IMG/VR virus record: IMGVR_UViG_3300010158_000204
Span: 1-33,219 of that record
Reading direction: 5' to 3' (one strand)
Source: a virus
Length of the DNA stretch: 33,219 bases
This document shows positions 1-8,399 of the stretch, in pieces; position 1 is the first letter of the stretch; each line of letters starts with the position of its first letter. The translations under genes were made by a program, and so were the position numbers. Under the pieces are notes generated by a model. That model did not search any database. It had not been told where the DNA came from and worked only from the letters and a program-made list of their open reading frames with translations.

Positions 1-2
1 AT

Positions 3-1544
3 GTTAAAATTTCAGGCGGCAGTAACGGGAATTACCTACAGACCGACGGTGCAGGTAATTTAACTTGGACAACAGGGACAGGCGGCGGCGGCGGGGGTAC
101 CGTTGCAGGATCTAACACACAAGTTCAATTCAATGATGCAGGAAGTTTTGCAGGCGATTATGGATTAACTTATAATAAAGGATCTAAATCTCTTACAGTA
201 GGCGGTCAAGTATTTGGTTATATGACAGGACCAATTGGCGCTAACACTGCTAATACCGGCGCATTTACTACAATAACAGTTTCAGGTACTGCTGCATTTA
301 ATACTACAACTGCATCTAGTTTATATGCTCTAACCATTGGTAATAGTGGTACAGACTTCAATGGTGCAACAGCAGAATTAACAGGCGCTGTTAGCGTTGG
401 ATCTCTTGTCACTATCAATGGCGGAAAAATAACTGGTTATATGACAGGCCCAATTGGCGCTAATATTGCTAATTCTGGTGTGTTCACAACTGTCACTACT
501 AGCAGCGGGGGACAGATCACCGGATATCTAACTGGTGCGATTGGCGCCAATACAGCAAATACCGGTTCATTTACAAGTATTACTACAACAGGCGATGTTA
601 CCATTGCAGGTAATTTAACAGTTAATGGTCCAAGCACTGTAATTAATGCAAATACTATTTCAATAAACGATACATTACTTTATATTGCTAATAATAATCC
701 ATCCAATAATTACGATATAGGTATTGTTGGACACTTTACTGCTGGGATATATCAACATACAGGATTAGTAAGAGATCATAGTAGTAATACATGGACTTTC
801 TTCAGTAATGTTGTAAATGAACCTACTGGTAATGTTGTTACTTTTGATAATACTACAACATATGATGCGGTTAAAGCTGGAAGTATAACTGCTGTTAGCG
901 GACAAGTAACTGGCTATCTAACTGGAGCAATTGGTGCAAATACAGCAAATACAGGTGTATTCACCAGTGTTACAACTACAAGCGGTGGACAAATAAAAGG
1001 TTATATTAACGGTCCGATTGGCGCCAATACAGCAAATACTGGTGCATTTACAACAGTATCAGTTAATAGTTCTACTACTGCTATTTCTAATGCAGGAACA
1101 AATGGTGTTGGAAATATCGGTGCTCTTGGAGCAGGATTTAATACACTGTTTGCATTGGCTGCTAATGCCGCTAATGCCGACTTAGCAGAACTGTATGAAT
1201 CTGATTTAATGTATTTGCCAGGGACAGTAGTAGAATTTGGCGGAGATTTTGAAATCACTGAGGCCGGTGCAAATAGCAATCGTATAGCAGGTGTTATTTC
1301 AACTAAACCTGGATATTTAATGAATAGCGAAGCAAAAGGGCAATTCATGTTACCTGTTGCATTACAAGGTCGTGTACCATGTAAAGTCATTGGTCCAATA
1401 CGTAAAGGCGATATGTTGGTAAGCGCCGGAGATGGATATGCTATTGCAAGCGAATATCCAAAGATTGGAACGGTAATAGGTAAAGCAGTTCAAAACTTAC
1501 TGGGCGGTAGTGGAGTCATCGAAGTAGTTGTTGGCAGAATTTAA
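3..1544 (+). CDS. Tail fibre-like repeat protein, 5' end outside window
   Basis: The reading frame is open to the left edge (codons start at position 3), so the N-terminus is missing. The visible part starts with a motif common in phage fibres (NYLQTDGAGNLTW, then a Gly run and QVQFNDAGSF). It then carries five copies of a repeat of the form GY-L/M-TG-P/A-IGAN-TANTG-x-FT, rich in Gly, Thr and Asn, as in beta-helical fibre shafts of marine phages. The last ~120 residues, from NADLAELYESD to the end (IEVVVGRI), form a distinct non-repetitive C-terminal domain. It resembles head domains seen at the ends of other phage fibre proteins, possibly a G2-like autoproteolytic domain; I see no S74 chaperone signature. 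The role in host recognition is inferred. It is followed by a late-type promoter and a second structural gene. Confidence 0.75.
   Translation, partial: VKISGGSNGNYLQTDGAGNLTWTTGTGGGGGGTVAGSNTQVQFNDAGSFAGDYGLTYNKGSKSLTVGGQVFGYMTGPIGANTANTGAFTTITVSGTAAFNTTTASSLYALTIGNSGTDFNGATAELTGAVSVGSLVTINGGKITGYMTGPIGANIANSGVFTTVTTSSGGQITGYLTGAIGANTANTGSFTSITTTGDVTIAGNLTVNGPSTVINANTISINDTLLYIANNNPSNNYDIGIVGHFTAGIYQHTGLVRDHSSNTWTFFSNVVNEPTGNVVTFDNTTTYDAVKAGSITAVSGQVTGYLTGAIGANTANTGVFTSVTTTSGGQIKGYINGPIGANTANTGAFTTVSVNSSTTAISNAGTNGVGNIGALGAGFNTLFALAANAANADLAELYESDLMYLPGTVVEFGGDFEITEAGANSNRIAGVISTKPGYLMNSEAKGQFMLPVALQGRVPCKVIGPIRKGDMLVSAGDGYAIASEYPKIGTVIGKAVQNLLGGSGVIEVVVGRI
216..1064 (+). repeat. Five-copy coding repeat in the fibre gene
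   Basis: Five imperfect copies of a ~60-base unit begin at 216, 435, 522, 912 and 999, all in the same codon phase. They encode GY(M/L/I)(T/N)G(P/A)IGAN(T/I)AN(T/S)G(A/V/S)FT. Copies 2-3 and copies 4-5 are each 87 bases (29 codons) apart, so they form two tandem pairs. Third-codon positions differ between copies, which points to old duplication under protein-level selection rather than recent slippage. Confidence 0.8.
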
Positions 1545-1555
1545 ACTGTTGTGCC

Positions 1556-1563
1556 TATAAATA
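1556..1563 (+). promoter_or_regulatory. T4-type late promoter element TATAAATA
   Basis: This is an exact match to the T4 late -10 consensus TATAAATA. It lies in the 33-base gap between two structural genes, followed by AAGGAG and an ATG at 1578. No -35 element is expected for gp55-type late promoters. The initiation point would fall at or next to the Shine-Dalgarno, giving a very short leader. Confidence 0.55.
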
Positions 1564-1577
1564 ATTAAGGAGACACA

Positions 1578-4500
1578 ATGGGAAATCCAATTTGGATCAC
1601 TGATCAAGGCGATTTTGGAAAGATCGCAGCACAACAATATTTTGATCTTGCACTGCAAGCAATAGATCCTATTGGCGGGGGAACGGTTACCTATTCACTG
1701 ACAGCGGGACAACTTCCAAGAGGCGTTCAGATTGATCCCACTGGTTATATAAGCGGAAATCCGGATAGAACATATACAGTAACCGGTGTACCTTTTAGTG
1801 TTAACAAAGATGTAACTAGTACATTCACTATACGAGCAACTTCTACTTACAATGGGGAAGTCACTGGCATCACTGACAGAACCTTTTATATAACCATTAC
1901 AGGAAATTATCCGCCAGTCATTACTTCGTTGAATGTACCACTGGGAACATATGTTGATGGTACTGCAATCAACTTGCAATTAACTGCTACCGATCTCAAT
2001 AACGATCCACTGACATGGAAATTTCTGACAGGGCGATTACCCAAGGGAGTGACTTTCAGTGAAACTGGAAAAATTACTGGAGTCATCGAACCTATCTATG
2101 GAGAGATATCAGATCTAGTAGGATATAATGATTCATATTGGAACACTGATGGTTTTGAAAGAATCACTGTTAGTAATTTTATAGATTACAATTTTACAGC
2201 AAGCGTAACTGATGGTAAGGCAACAGTAGTTAAGAATTTTAAAATTTCTGTTTACAATTTTGCAGGATTAAGAGCAGACTCGATTTCTATCTCAGACGAT
2301 ACTGTCTTCTTAACAGCAGACTTAAACGCCGTTCGACCTCCTATCTTATTAACAACATCACTTGGTAGTAGTTCGGTAACAAATAGCGGAGGATACTACG
2401 CATTTAAGTTCGAAGGTATCGATTATTCTAACACCGGTATCACTTATATTTTAACTAGTAGCACAGATTATGGGTTTGACTCGAATACCTCAGGATGGGA
2501 TTCATATTTTTGGGATCGTGGTGATTTAGGATTACCGGATGGATTAACATTAGATAGTAGCACTGGTTGGTTAACTGGATATATTCCCGCTCAGGTCGAA
2601 ACAACTAAAGATTATTCATTTGGTGTTGCAGTTTTAAGCAATGACGGTGCCAGTAGCAGTATCTCAACATTTACTTTAACTATATTAGGAAATCTAGATC
2701 TTGCTGTTACTTGGGATAGTCCAACTAATGTTGGTTCGATTCGCAACGGTGATATAAGCACATTATATGTCAAGGCATCTGCAATGAGTGGCAGAGAATT
2801 ATATTATACCTTAAAGATTGGAAGTAGATTACCCCAGGGATTGATACTACTCGAAGATGGCACGATAAGCGGCCGTGTTAGTTTCCAAACGATGGGGTTT
2901 GATAAAGGTACGACAACCTTTGATAAAGATTTAACATCAAAGTTTGTTTATCTGAAGAATACTAACTTTGACAATCTTTATAAATTTACCGTCATCGCAA
3001 GCGATTACTATAATCAGTTATCGAGCGAACAGACTTTTACAGTGAGTGTAATACCATCGACTTATGAACCCTACGAAGATTTATATATTAAATGTTTACC
3101 GTCGATTGAACAACGACAAAAAATATACACCATCATTCATAACACTGATATCTTTGATTCAAATGACATCTATAGACCAAATGATCCATACTATGGATTA
3201 CAGCAAGACATTAAATTTATAGTAAGTTACGGAATCAAAGCAAGTAAACTCAGTGATTACATTGCTGCAATGCAGACTAGACATTTCAATAAAAAATTCT
3301 ATTTTGGTGATTATAAGTTAGCACAAGGCAAAGATGAAAATGGCAACATACTATATGATGTCATTTATGTTGATTTGATAGAAAATACTAAGACTTATCG
3401 GCAGGATAATAATGTTACTATAATTAAAAGCCCCAATGCGTTTACTAATCTAAATGCTGTAAAATCAAATTGGCGAAATCCCAGAGCTAGCGGAAGCAAT
3501 GTGATAGCACCAAATGATTTGACACTGATGCAGAAAGATTTGGCTAGTTCATTGCAGAACAGTTATTTGAATAGTTTACCTGAGTGGATGGTATCTACAC
3601 AGAGTAATAATAGAATAATTGGATATACCACTGGCGCTGTGTTAGCATATTTAAAACCAGGAACGGGCGCAAAAGCCCTTTATAATATTAAAAAACTTGC
3701 ACCATATGATATTAAAACTGTTGCGTTTGTCACCGATAGATATGTGTTGAATAATAGTTATAGTCAAAACTTTGATATTGTCAAAAGAAAATTCAATGAT
3801 CAAAAGTATACATCATTTGATAATTCTGCTGTAGGCGAAACAGCAATCATAGTTCCTGTTGCAAGAGTTGATTTTGCCGTCGATAGACCATTTGATTCAA
3901 TACATGGAAGAACTCTGGACTATATCATTGACAGTGGTGGATTAGATGGCAAAGGATATAATCTACAAAACAAACTCATAATCTTTGCAACACAAGAAAG
4001 ATATCCTGGCTGGAATCCATATGCAAATGATGGTTGGAATAAGTCTGATATCATAGTCAATAACTATGGGTGGGATGAACTTTATACATGGGATGTTCAA
4101 ACATGGGATCGAAACGAAGTTGCTAATGCTACTGTTGTCCCGGGATATCACGAAAGAACACTTATTCCATCGTTAACTAATCAGCGAGGTGGAATTTGGA
4201 AGATAGATGTGAATCAAGATAATAGAGTAAGTCTAGAATTTGTAAGATCAATCAGTCAAGGTGAGATACTTAATATTAAATCTTGGTCTAGAACTGATGG
4301 TGTTAGTAGGATAGAAACTACAACGGTGCATAGTTTAAGTATCGGGGACACTGTTCAAGTTAAATTTGGCGGAGGATCTCCTTCGACATTTGTTGTATTA
4401 TCAGTTGATAATTCACTTTCATTCACATACTCAGATCTCGGAGTTAATTCAACATCTCAATTTATTTCCGGAACTGTAATCATACCACCCGAGTATGTTT

Positions 4501-4745
4501 TTGTCAACGAAGGTGACACGCATGGAAATACATTCCAACTCTATGATAGTTCAGTTATTGGAATTTCCTACAGTGTTCCTAGATATACACAAACAACCAG
4601 TGCAGTTCTTAAAGAGAGACTGCCGACAAAATTTGATGGAAATGGAACGAAATTTGTCAGCAACATCGATTCTTACACTATACCATTGCAAGGCGATAAA
4701 TATCTAGCGTTCCCAAAGTTTGGAGTTTTCACTAATGGCCAGTAA
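1578..4745 (+). CDS. Large tail protein with putative Ig (He_PIG-like) repeats
   Basis: This 1055-aa protein has a good Shine-Dalgarno (AAGGAG, 5-base spacing). At least four copies of the He_PIG-type signature L-P-x-G-(L/V)-x(n)-G-x-I-(S/T)-G are visible, with LPRG near residue 46, LPKG near 154, LPDG near 318 and LPQG near 416. Each lies in a beta-rich Ig/cadherin-like stretch. The C-terminal half, from about residue 500, has no such repeats and begins with PYEDLYIKCLPS. It is probably a separate attachment or tip region. Such proteins are usually virion tail or baseplate adhesins that bind surface glycans; this function is inferred from the fold and from its place between the fibre gene and another virion gene. 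The last 11 bases overlap the next gene. Confidence 0.7.
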   Translation: MGNPIWITDQGDFGKIAAQQYFDLALQAIDPIGGGTVTYSLTAGQLPRGVQIDPTGYISGNPDRTYTVTGVPFSVNKDVTSTFTIRATSTYNGEVTGITDRTFYITITGNYPPVITSLNVPLGTYVDGTAINLQLTATDLNNDPLTWKFLTGRLPKGVTFSETGKITGVIEPIYGEISDLVGYNDSYWNTDGFERITVSNFIDYNFTASVTDGKATVVKNFKISVYNFAGLRADSISISDDTVFLTADLNAVRPPILLTTSLGSSSVTNSGGYYAFKFEGIDYSNTGITYILTSSTDYGFDSNTSGWDSYFWDRGDLGLPDGLTLDSSTGWLTGYIPAQVETTKDYSFGVAVLSNDGASSSISTFTLTILGNLDLAVTWDSPTNVGSIRNGDISTLYVKASAMSGRELYYTLKIGSRLPQGLILLEDGTISGRVSFQTMGFDKGTTTFDKDLTSKFVYLKNTNFDNLYKFTVIASDYYNQLSSEQTFTVSVIPSTYEPYEDLYIKCLPSIEQRQKIYTIIHNTDIFDSNDIYRPNDPYYGLQQDIKFIVSYGIKASKLSDYIAAMQTRHFNKKFYFGDYKLAQGKDENGNILYDVIYVDLIENTKTYRQDNNVTIIKSPNAFTNLNAVKSNWRNPRASGSNVIAPNDLTLMQKDLASSLQNSYLNSLPEWMVSTQSNNRIIGYTTGAVLAYLKPGTGAKALYNIKKLAPYDIKTVAFVTDRYVLNNSYSQNFDIVKRKFNDQKYTSFDNSAVGETAIIVPVARVDFAVDRPFDSIHGRTLDYIIDSGGLDGKGYNLQNKLIIFATQERYPGWNPYANDGWNKSDIIVNNYGWDELYTWDVQTWDRNEVANATVVPGYHERTLIPSLTNQRGGIWKIDVNQDNRVSLEFVRSISQGEILNIKSWSRTDGVSRIETTTVHSLSIGDTVQVKFGGGSPSTFVVLSVDNSLSFTYSDLGVNSTSQFISGTVIIPPEYVFVNEGDTHGNTFQLYDSSVIGISYSVPRYTQTTSAVLKERLPTKFDGNGTKFVSNIDSYTIPLQGDKYLAFPKFGVFTNGQ

Positions 4746-5655
4746 TATTAATGCCAATAACATAGACGGTACATACCCAATAGCTGGCGTCGACAACGAT
4801 AGTCAGGGTTTCCGTACTAATTTCACAAATATCAAAAACAATTTTGCCTATGCTAAAGGTGAGATTGAAGACTTACAAGGAAAAGTTATCCTTAAAGGTG
4901 CATTGTCAGGTGGTACTGTTGTTAATAATGACCTGTCAGGTACTATATTAGCAGGTGCCGAAATACATAATTTTAGAGAAACACAAGTTGACTTCGGATC
5001 AACATCCGGTACACTAGTTTTAAATCATGCTACTGCGCCTTACTATACCGTAACTACAAATGGTTCGATTATTCTTTCTTTTAGCAACTTGCCCATCAGC
5101 GGTAAGTTAGGAAGAATTCGTTTTAAAGCCGTTATCACTAGTGCGGCACATACCATGACATTACCCACTGCTGTTAATATCGGAACTGATACACTGGAAG
5201 GTTTTAATTCTAGTACTCATGTTTTGGCCTTTAATGCTGCGGGAACATACATGTTTGAATTTACTACAGATGATCAAGGTGCAACGATTGCTGTCAATGA
5301 CATGAGTCGACCTCGTTATCCAACAGCAGATTCTAGCGATTGGTCTAGCACTGTTCCAAATTTTTCTAGATATTCTTATGCCAACGTAGGTAATAATTTT
5401 AGTACCACAGTGACAAATACACTTTATATCGATAGTGTAAAGATATTAAACTATGGAAATATCTATCTACCTTCTGCGCCGGGCGATGGACAACTAGTAA
5501 CTATTAGCAGCAATAATGCTATTCAAACAATGAGAATTATTTCTAATACAGGTGTTCTTGTACTGGGAAATGTCTCAACATTGAGTGCTAATGCAAACAT
5601 CAAATTACAATACGTTGCTGGAGCAACACCTGCTCCTCGTTGGTTTAAACTTTAA
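4735..5655 (+). CDS. Putative virion/tail protein (NINANNIDGTYP family)
   Basis: The 306-aa protein starts at ATG 4735, behind GGAG at 4722-4725; a TTG five codons upstream sits on the Shine-Dalgarno and is unlikely. The N-terminus (INANNIDGTYPIAGVDND, then GFRTNFTNIKNNFAYAKGEI) matches a pattern I know from structural proteins of T4-like marine phages: a short binding segment, a helix, then beta-rich Gly/Thr sequence. No enzymatic motif is visible. It overlaps the Ig-repeat gene by 11 bases, so the two are probably translationally coupled and part of one tail operon. The gene is followed by a strong hairpin. A virion role is inferred from composition and context. Confidence 0.6.
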   Translation: MASNINANNIDGTYPIAGVDNDSQGFRTNFTNIKNNFAYAKGEIEDLQGKVILKGALSGGTVVNNDLSGTILAGAEIHNFRETQVDFGSTSGTLVLNHATAPYYTVTTNGSIILSFSNLPISGKLGRIRFKAVITSAAHTMTLPTAVNIGTDTLEGFNSSTHVLAFNAAGTYMFEFTTDDQGATIAVNDMSRPRYPTADSSDWSSTVPNFSRYSYANVGNNFSTTVTNTLYIDSVKILNYGNIYLPSAPGDGQLVTISSNNAIQTMRIISNTGVLVLGNVSTLSANANIKLQYVAGATPAPRWFKL

Positions 5656-5663
5656 TTTTATTG

Positions 5664-5708
5664 ACTCCTACTTTGTATTACTTTAATATACATAGTAGGA
5701 GTATTTTT
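5664..5708 (+). terminator. Hairpin plus T-run after tail operon, overlapping mazG ribosome site
   Basis: Nine bases at 5664-5672 (ACTCCTACT) pair perfectly with 5694-5702 (AGTAGGAGT). After a single T/T mismatch, 5674-5678 (TGTAT) pair with 5688-5692 (ATACA), leaving a 9-base loop. The stem is followed by A and five T (5703-5708), the form of an intrinsic terminator. The 3' arm contains the AGGAG that serves as the Shine-Dalgarno of the next gene (ATG at 5709). The same structure could therefore end tail transcripts and mask mazG translation. A weak promoter-like pair (TTGACT at 5661, TAATAT at 5684, 17-base spacer) lies in the same stretch. Confidence 0.6.
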
Positions 5709-6155
5709 ATGACTATTGACCTTAACCGTTATACAGAATTCGTTGCCGCAGTTACAAGCGAAGAATCAAGCGATTTAACAGCGTTTATGAATCGTCTAGA
5801 TAGACTAGATGCAAATTACGAAGTTAATGCACCAACTGGTATTTCGATGCATGGACCTCAGATCAATGTCCCATTGCTAATCACAAGTGGCATTGGACTT
5901 AGCAGCGAATGTGGCGAATACAACGAAATTATTAAGAAGATGTTATTTCAGGGTAAGCCACTCACTGATGAGAATGTATTTCATATGAAACGTGAGCTTG
6001 GGGATATCATGTGGTATTGGGCTAATGCCTGTCGTGCATTAGGATTTAATCCAAACGATGTAATCGAAGAGAATGTGCGTAAGTTGGAAGCACGTTACCC
6101 TGGTGGTAAGTTCGATGCACATTATAGCGAAAACAGGGAAGCAGGAGATCTCTAA
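5709..6155 (+). CDS. mazG: MazG-like nucleotide pyrophosphohydrolase
   Basis: The 148-aa all-alpha protein has the MazG-family metal-binding pattern: SECGEYNE (E-x-x-E) followed about 25 residues later by KRELGDIMWYW (E-x-x-D). MazG-like enzymes hydrolyse NTPs, dNTPs or related nucleotides to monophosphates and pyrophosphate. Phage versions have been linked to (p)ppGpp or dNTP-pool control, but substrate cannot be read from sequence. I place the start at ATG 5709, seven bases behind AGGAG, and not at the upstream in-frame TTG at 5661, because the intervening 16 codons lie in a hairpin and encode no recognisable domain. The stop overlaps the next start (TAATG). Confidence 0.8.
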   Translation: MTIDLNRYTEFVAAVTSEESSDLTAFMNRLDRLDANYEVNAPTGISMHGPQINVPLLITSGIGLSSECGEYNEIIKKMLFQGKPLTDENVFHMKRELGDIMWYWANACRALGFNPNDVIEENVRKLEARYPGGKFDAHYSENREAGDL

Positions 6156-6355
6156 TGTTTCATCCATTGCTTGGTAGTTTAAAAGATGTTGATCTAGATG
6201 AATTAATTACAAAATCATCTGAACTTAGCGAAAAATATCACCAAGCAATGAGATTAGGCAATGCAGGTTTAGGTAATCAAATAAGAATGGTACTAAATGG
6301 TTACCAAGAAGAATATAAGAAAAGAATGGCTGAGTTAGCCGAAAAAGCTAAATGA
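6155..6355 (+). CDS. Small helical protein, unknown
   Basis: This 66-aa charged protein starts one base before the end of mazG, in a TAATG overlap, so it is probably translated by coupling. The sequence is almost entirely predicted helix (DELITKSSELSEKYHQAM, then EEYKKRMAELAEKAK), with Lys/Glu-rich ends. It has no cysteines, signal peptide or known motif. Small helical partners next to mazG are common in T4-like phages, but I cannot assign a function. Confidence 0.6.
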   Translation: MFHPLLGSLKDVDLDELITKSSELSEKYHQAMRLGNAGLGNQIRMVLNGYQEEYKKRMAELAEKAK

Positions 6356-6387
6356 CAAAATGTTAAAGGATAAGGTTAAAATTAAAA

Positions 6388-7029
6388 ATGACAGATCTTA
6401 GTTATGATTGCGAATGGAACTGTGTAATTGCTCTAGACGATTGGTTGGCCCCAAACTCCTATGCATGTAAAGTTTATTTTGATATCGAAACAGATGATGG
6501 AGAACAACAAAATATTGCTTTCGAAAGATGTAAGATTATGCTACATTCGATATTCGATCAGGCATTATTCATTAATATAAACAATCCACTGATACAAACT
6601 CTAGAAAAGAAAACAAAACAAAAGATTATTACTTTGCCCAATGAACCAATCGATGTTATCATGGCTGCTATGATCTATACTAAACTCAATGCAATATCCG
6701 AAGGAAGACTTTTCATCAGAAAAGTTAAACTTCGTAGTACACAAGGTGATAATATATGGATTCATTTTGATGATGAATTTGCTGAAGATTTTGGTAGTCT
6801 AGAGTGTGAAATGTATAAGACTGTTAAAGAAGAACAGCCATGGTGGGGGAATCCTGACCCAAGTACATGCGATTGGTTTGAAATTGGCAAGAAAGAAATA
6901 AAGTTTCACAAACATAAATCAGTCTGGGAAAAATCATTGCTGTGGGAACAAAGTAATGACAATAAAGAAAAGACTGGTCCAAAATGGAAACCAAAGGTAA
7001 TCGACGGTGGCAAAGAAACTAAACACTGA
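6388..7029 (+). CDS. Conserved hypothetical phage protein
   Basis: The 213-aa soluble protein starts at ATG 6388, about 14 bases after AAAGGATAAGG, so the ribosome site is poorly spaced. It is acidic in the middle, Trp-rich near the C-terminus (EEQPWWGNPDPSTCDWFEIG) and ends in a Lys-rich tail. No catalytic motif, signal peptide or membrane segment is visible. The last 23 bases overlap the next gene. I do not recognise a family with a known role. Confidence 0.6.
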   Translation: MTDLSYDCEWNCVIALDDWLAPNSYACKVYFDIETDDGEQQNIAFERCKIMLHSIFDQALFININNPLIQTLEKKTKQKIITLPNEPIDVIMAAMIYTKLNAISEGRLFIRKVKLRSTQGDNIWIHFDDEFAEDFGSLECEMYKTVKEEQPWWGNPDPSTCDWFEIGKKEIKFHKHKSVWEKSLLWEQSNDNKEKTGPKWKPKVIDGGKETKH

Positions 7030-7531
7030 CATTTATGATCGCATCATTTTAAGTGAACGTGATGTTTGCGATCATCTATACATCAATCCTAAATTGAATT
7101 ATAATTCAATCGAGTTAAAGTCAGCAGCAAGATACAATTTAGCCATTGACAGTTTATATTTAGATTGGCCAAAATTAAAACAACTAGAAGAGATTGCTGT
7201 TGATCCATCTGAATGGCATGAGGCAAATCAGAATACTTGGTTCATGCCCGACGAATATAAGAACATGGACATTGCGAAGTGGCTCTTGGATCTGTGTAGA
7301 AATGAAACTGAACTCCAGCGCACTGGCGCAGAATTGCTAATGTATGCCGAACGTGACTTGCTAGACTTGTTGCGTTACTTAAAATACTTTGTTGATACTC
7401 TTAGAGCAAACAACATTGTATGGGGTGTGGGCAGAGGCAGTAGTGTAGCCAGTTTCGTTCTTTATCTGATCGGTGTTCACAAGATCAACAGCATAACCTA
7501 TAATTTAGACATCGAAGAATTCATACGTTAA
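7007..7531 (+). CDS. DnaE-like (DNA polymerase III alpha) fragment protein
   Basis: The 174-aa protein must start at GTG 7007, because an in-frame stop lies at 6998 and the first internal Met is near residue 79. Its last ~65 residues align by eye with the segment of bacterial PolIIIalpha (DnaE) just before the palm aspartates: a helix (RDLLDLLRYLKYFVDTL), then WGVGRGSSVASFVLYLIG, then an I-T-Y-N-L-D-I-E-E-F ending. E. coli DnaE has VGPGRGSGAGSLVAYAL followed by a D-P-L-E-F-D-L-L-F-E-R-F stretch at this place. The protein stops exactly where DnaE continues into the catalytic P-D-x-D-x-D motif. It therefore lacks polymerase active-site residues and is probably not a polymerase; DNA or nucleotide binding is possible. 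Confidence 0.6.
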   Translation: MAKKLNTDIYDRIILSERDVCDHLYINPKLNYNSIELKSAARYNLAIDSLYLDWPKLKQLEEIAVDPSEWHEANQNTWFMPDEYKNMDIAKWLLDLCRNETELQRTGAELLMYAERDLLDLLRYLKYFVDTLRANNIVWGVGRGSSVASFVLYLIGVHKINSITYNLDIEEFIR

Positions 7532-7554
7532 ATAGAATAAAAGGAATCAATGAT

Positions 7555-7977
7555 ATGGTAGCTCACAGAACATCCAGAGGAACTTTAATAGATATCGATA
7601 AGTTAAAATTGATGAATGAAACACTTATTACTGTTGGAAATACGCGAACTAATGTTCGCGGTGATGTTGTTCAAGGCGGCAAGATTATTAAGACACGTGA
7701 ACAGATAACTAGAGAGACTTATAACCTAAGTGGGAATAATTTCCCTACTAATGTTTCCCCTAAGAAAGCATCTATAGAGCCAGATGTCATTGCTCCACCC
7801 GAAGATGTTGTGATGGATACCATCAATCCTTTCGAAGATTTGCAAAATCCTGAAGGTACAACTGTTATCGAACAAAACCCATTAGAAAACAAACCTCGGG
7901 GCGGACTTGCAGATGCAGTCTCACGTAGCAAAGAGTTAAATGAAAAACTATCAGTACAAGAAAGAAAGAAGATATAA
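7555..7977 (+). CDS. Conserved hypothetical phage protein
   Basis: The 140-aa protein starts at ATG 7555 behind AAAGGA. It opens with MVAHRTSRGTLIDIDKL, followed by TVGNTRTNVRGD and GGKIIKTREQI. I recall this arrangement from hypothetical proteins of T4-like marine phages with no known role. The second half is Pro/Asn-rich and probably disordered, and the C-terminus is charged. The stop overlaps the ATG of the GroES-like gene (TAATGG), so the two are likely co-translated. Confidence 0.6.
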   Translation: MVAHRTSRGTLIDIDKLKLMNETLITVGNTRTNVRGDVVQGGKIIKTREQITRETYNLSGNNFPTNVSPKKASIEPDVIAPPEDVVMDTINPFEDLQNPEGTTVIEQNPLENKPRGGLADAVSRSKELNEKLSVQERKKI

Positions 7978-8357
7978 TGGCTTATACAGCAAGAATTCAC
8001 ATCAAAGCAGATTGGAAGAAGATTACGCCCACTCACAGTAATATTCTCGTCACTGATATGGAATTTGGAGAACGTGTTACTACAGGTGGCATTATTCTTC
8101 CAGGTGATGATAAAGAAGAGCGTGGTATTCGTCCACGTTGGTGTCATGTTCTTGCAGTTGGACCTAAGAATAAGGATGTTAACAAGGGCGAATACATACT
8201 TGTAGCACACGGGCGTTGGACTCGAGGTTTGGATCTAACAGATGACGATGGACAATCTATCACTGTTAGAATGGTTGATCCAAAGGATGTTCTTCTAACA
8301 TCTGATGAGTTACCAGCAGACGATTATGTTGCACCGACATATCATCTACGAGATTGA
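7977..8357 (+). CDS. groES: GroES-like cochaperonin (T4 gp31 functional analogue)
   Basis: The 126-aa protein keeps the GroES-fold landmarks: an early strand with P-T-H-S-N-I-L-V near residues 18-25, a mobile-loop-like ERVTTGGIILPGDD at 32-45 with the hydrophobic I-I-L tripeptide that binds GroEL, and a VLAVGP strand. The rest is less typical and about 30 residues longer than bacterial GroES. In T4, gp31 replaces GroES so that host GroEL can fold the major capsid protein. The same role, as a ring cap on host chaperonin, is inferred here. It overlaps the preceding gene by one base and lies just upstream of gene 44. Confidence 0.75.
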   Translation: MAYTARIHIKADWKKITPTHSNILVTDMEFGERVTTGGIILPGDDKEERGIRPRWCHVLAVGPKNKDVNKGEYILVAHGRWTRGLDLTDDDGQSITVRMVDPKDVLLTSDELPADDYVAPTYHLRD

Positions 8358-8382
8358 CAATCAATAGACAAAAATGTAAACT
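8354..8382 (+). promoter_or_regulatory. Candidate sigma70-type promoter before gene 44
   Basis: TTGACA (8354-8359), a perfect -35, is followed after exactly 17 bases by TAAACT (8377-8382), which matches 4 of 6 bases of the -10 consensus. It lies over the end of the GroES-like gene and in the 42-base gap before gene 44, which has its own AGAGGTGA ribosome site. This suggests host-polymerase-driven expression of the clamp loader. It is a sequence match only. Confidence 0.35.
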
Positions 8383-8399
8383 AACTCAAGAGGTGAAAA

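Noticed and set aside
216-1064. Regularly spaced repeats considered as a CRISPR array
   Set aside because: The repeats are in codon phase, differ at third positions, have unequal spacing (87, 219 and 390 bases) and encode a known fibre-type motif.
1001-1390. Minus-strand open frames in the fibre gene and elsewhere (for example 10311-10562 + strand inside phoH)
   Set aside because: They are shadows of well-supported genes: no ribosome sites, atypical composition and no recognisable domains.
4720-4734. TTG 4720 as start of the virion protein gene
   Set aside because: GGAG at 4722-4725 overlaps the TTG and is correctly placed for ATG 4735, and family members begin at the M-A-S-N type start.
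5661-5708. N-terminal extension of MazG from TTG 5661
   Set aside because: The extension lies in a strong hairpin, has no ribosome site and adds no domain, whereas ATG 5709 has AGGAG at the right distance.
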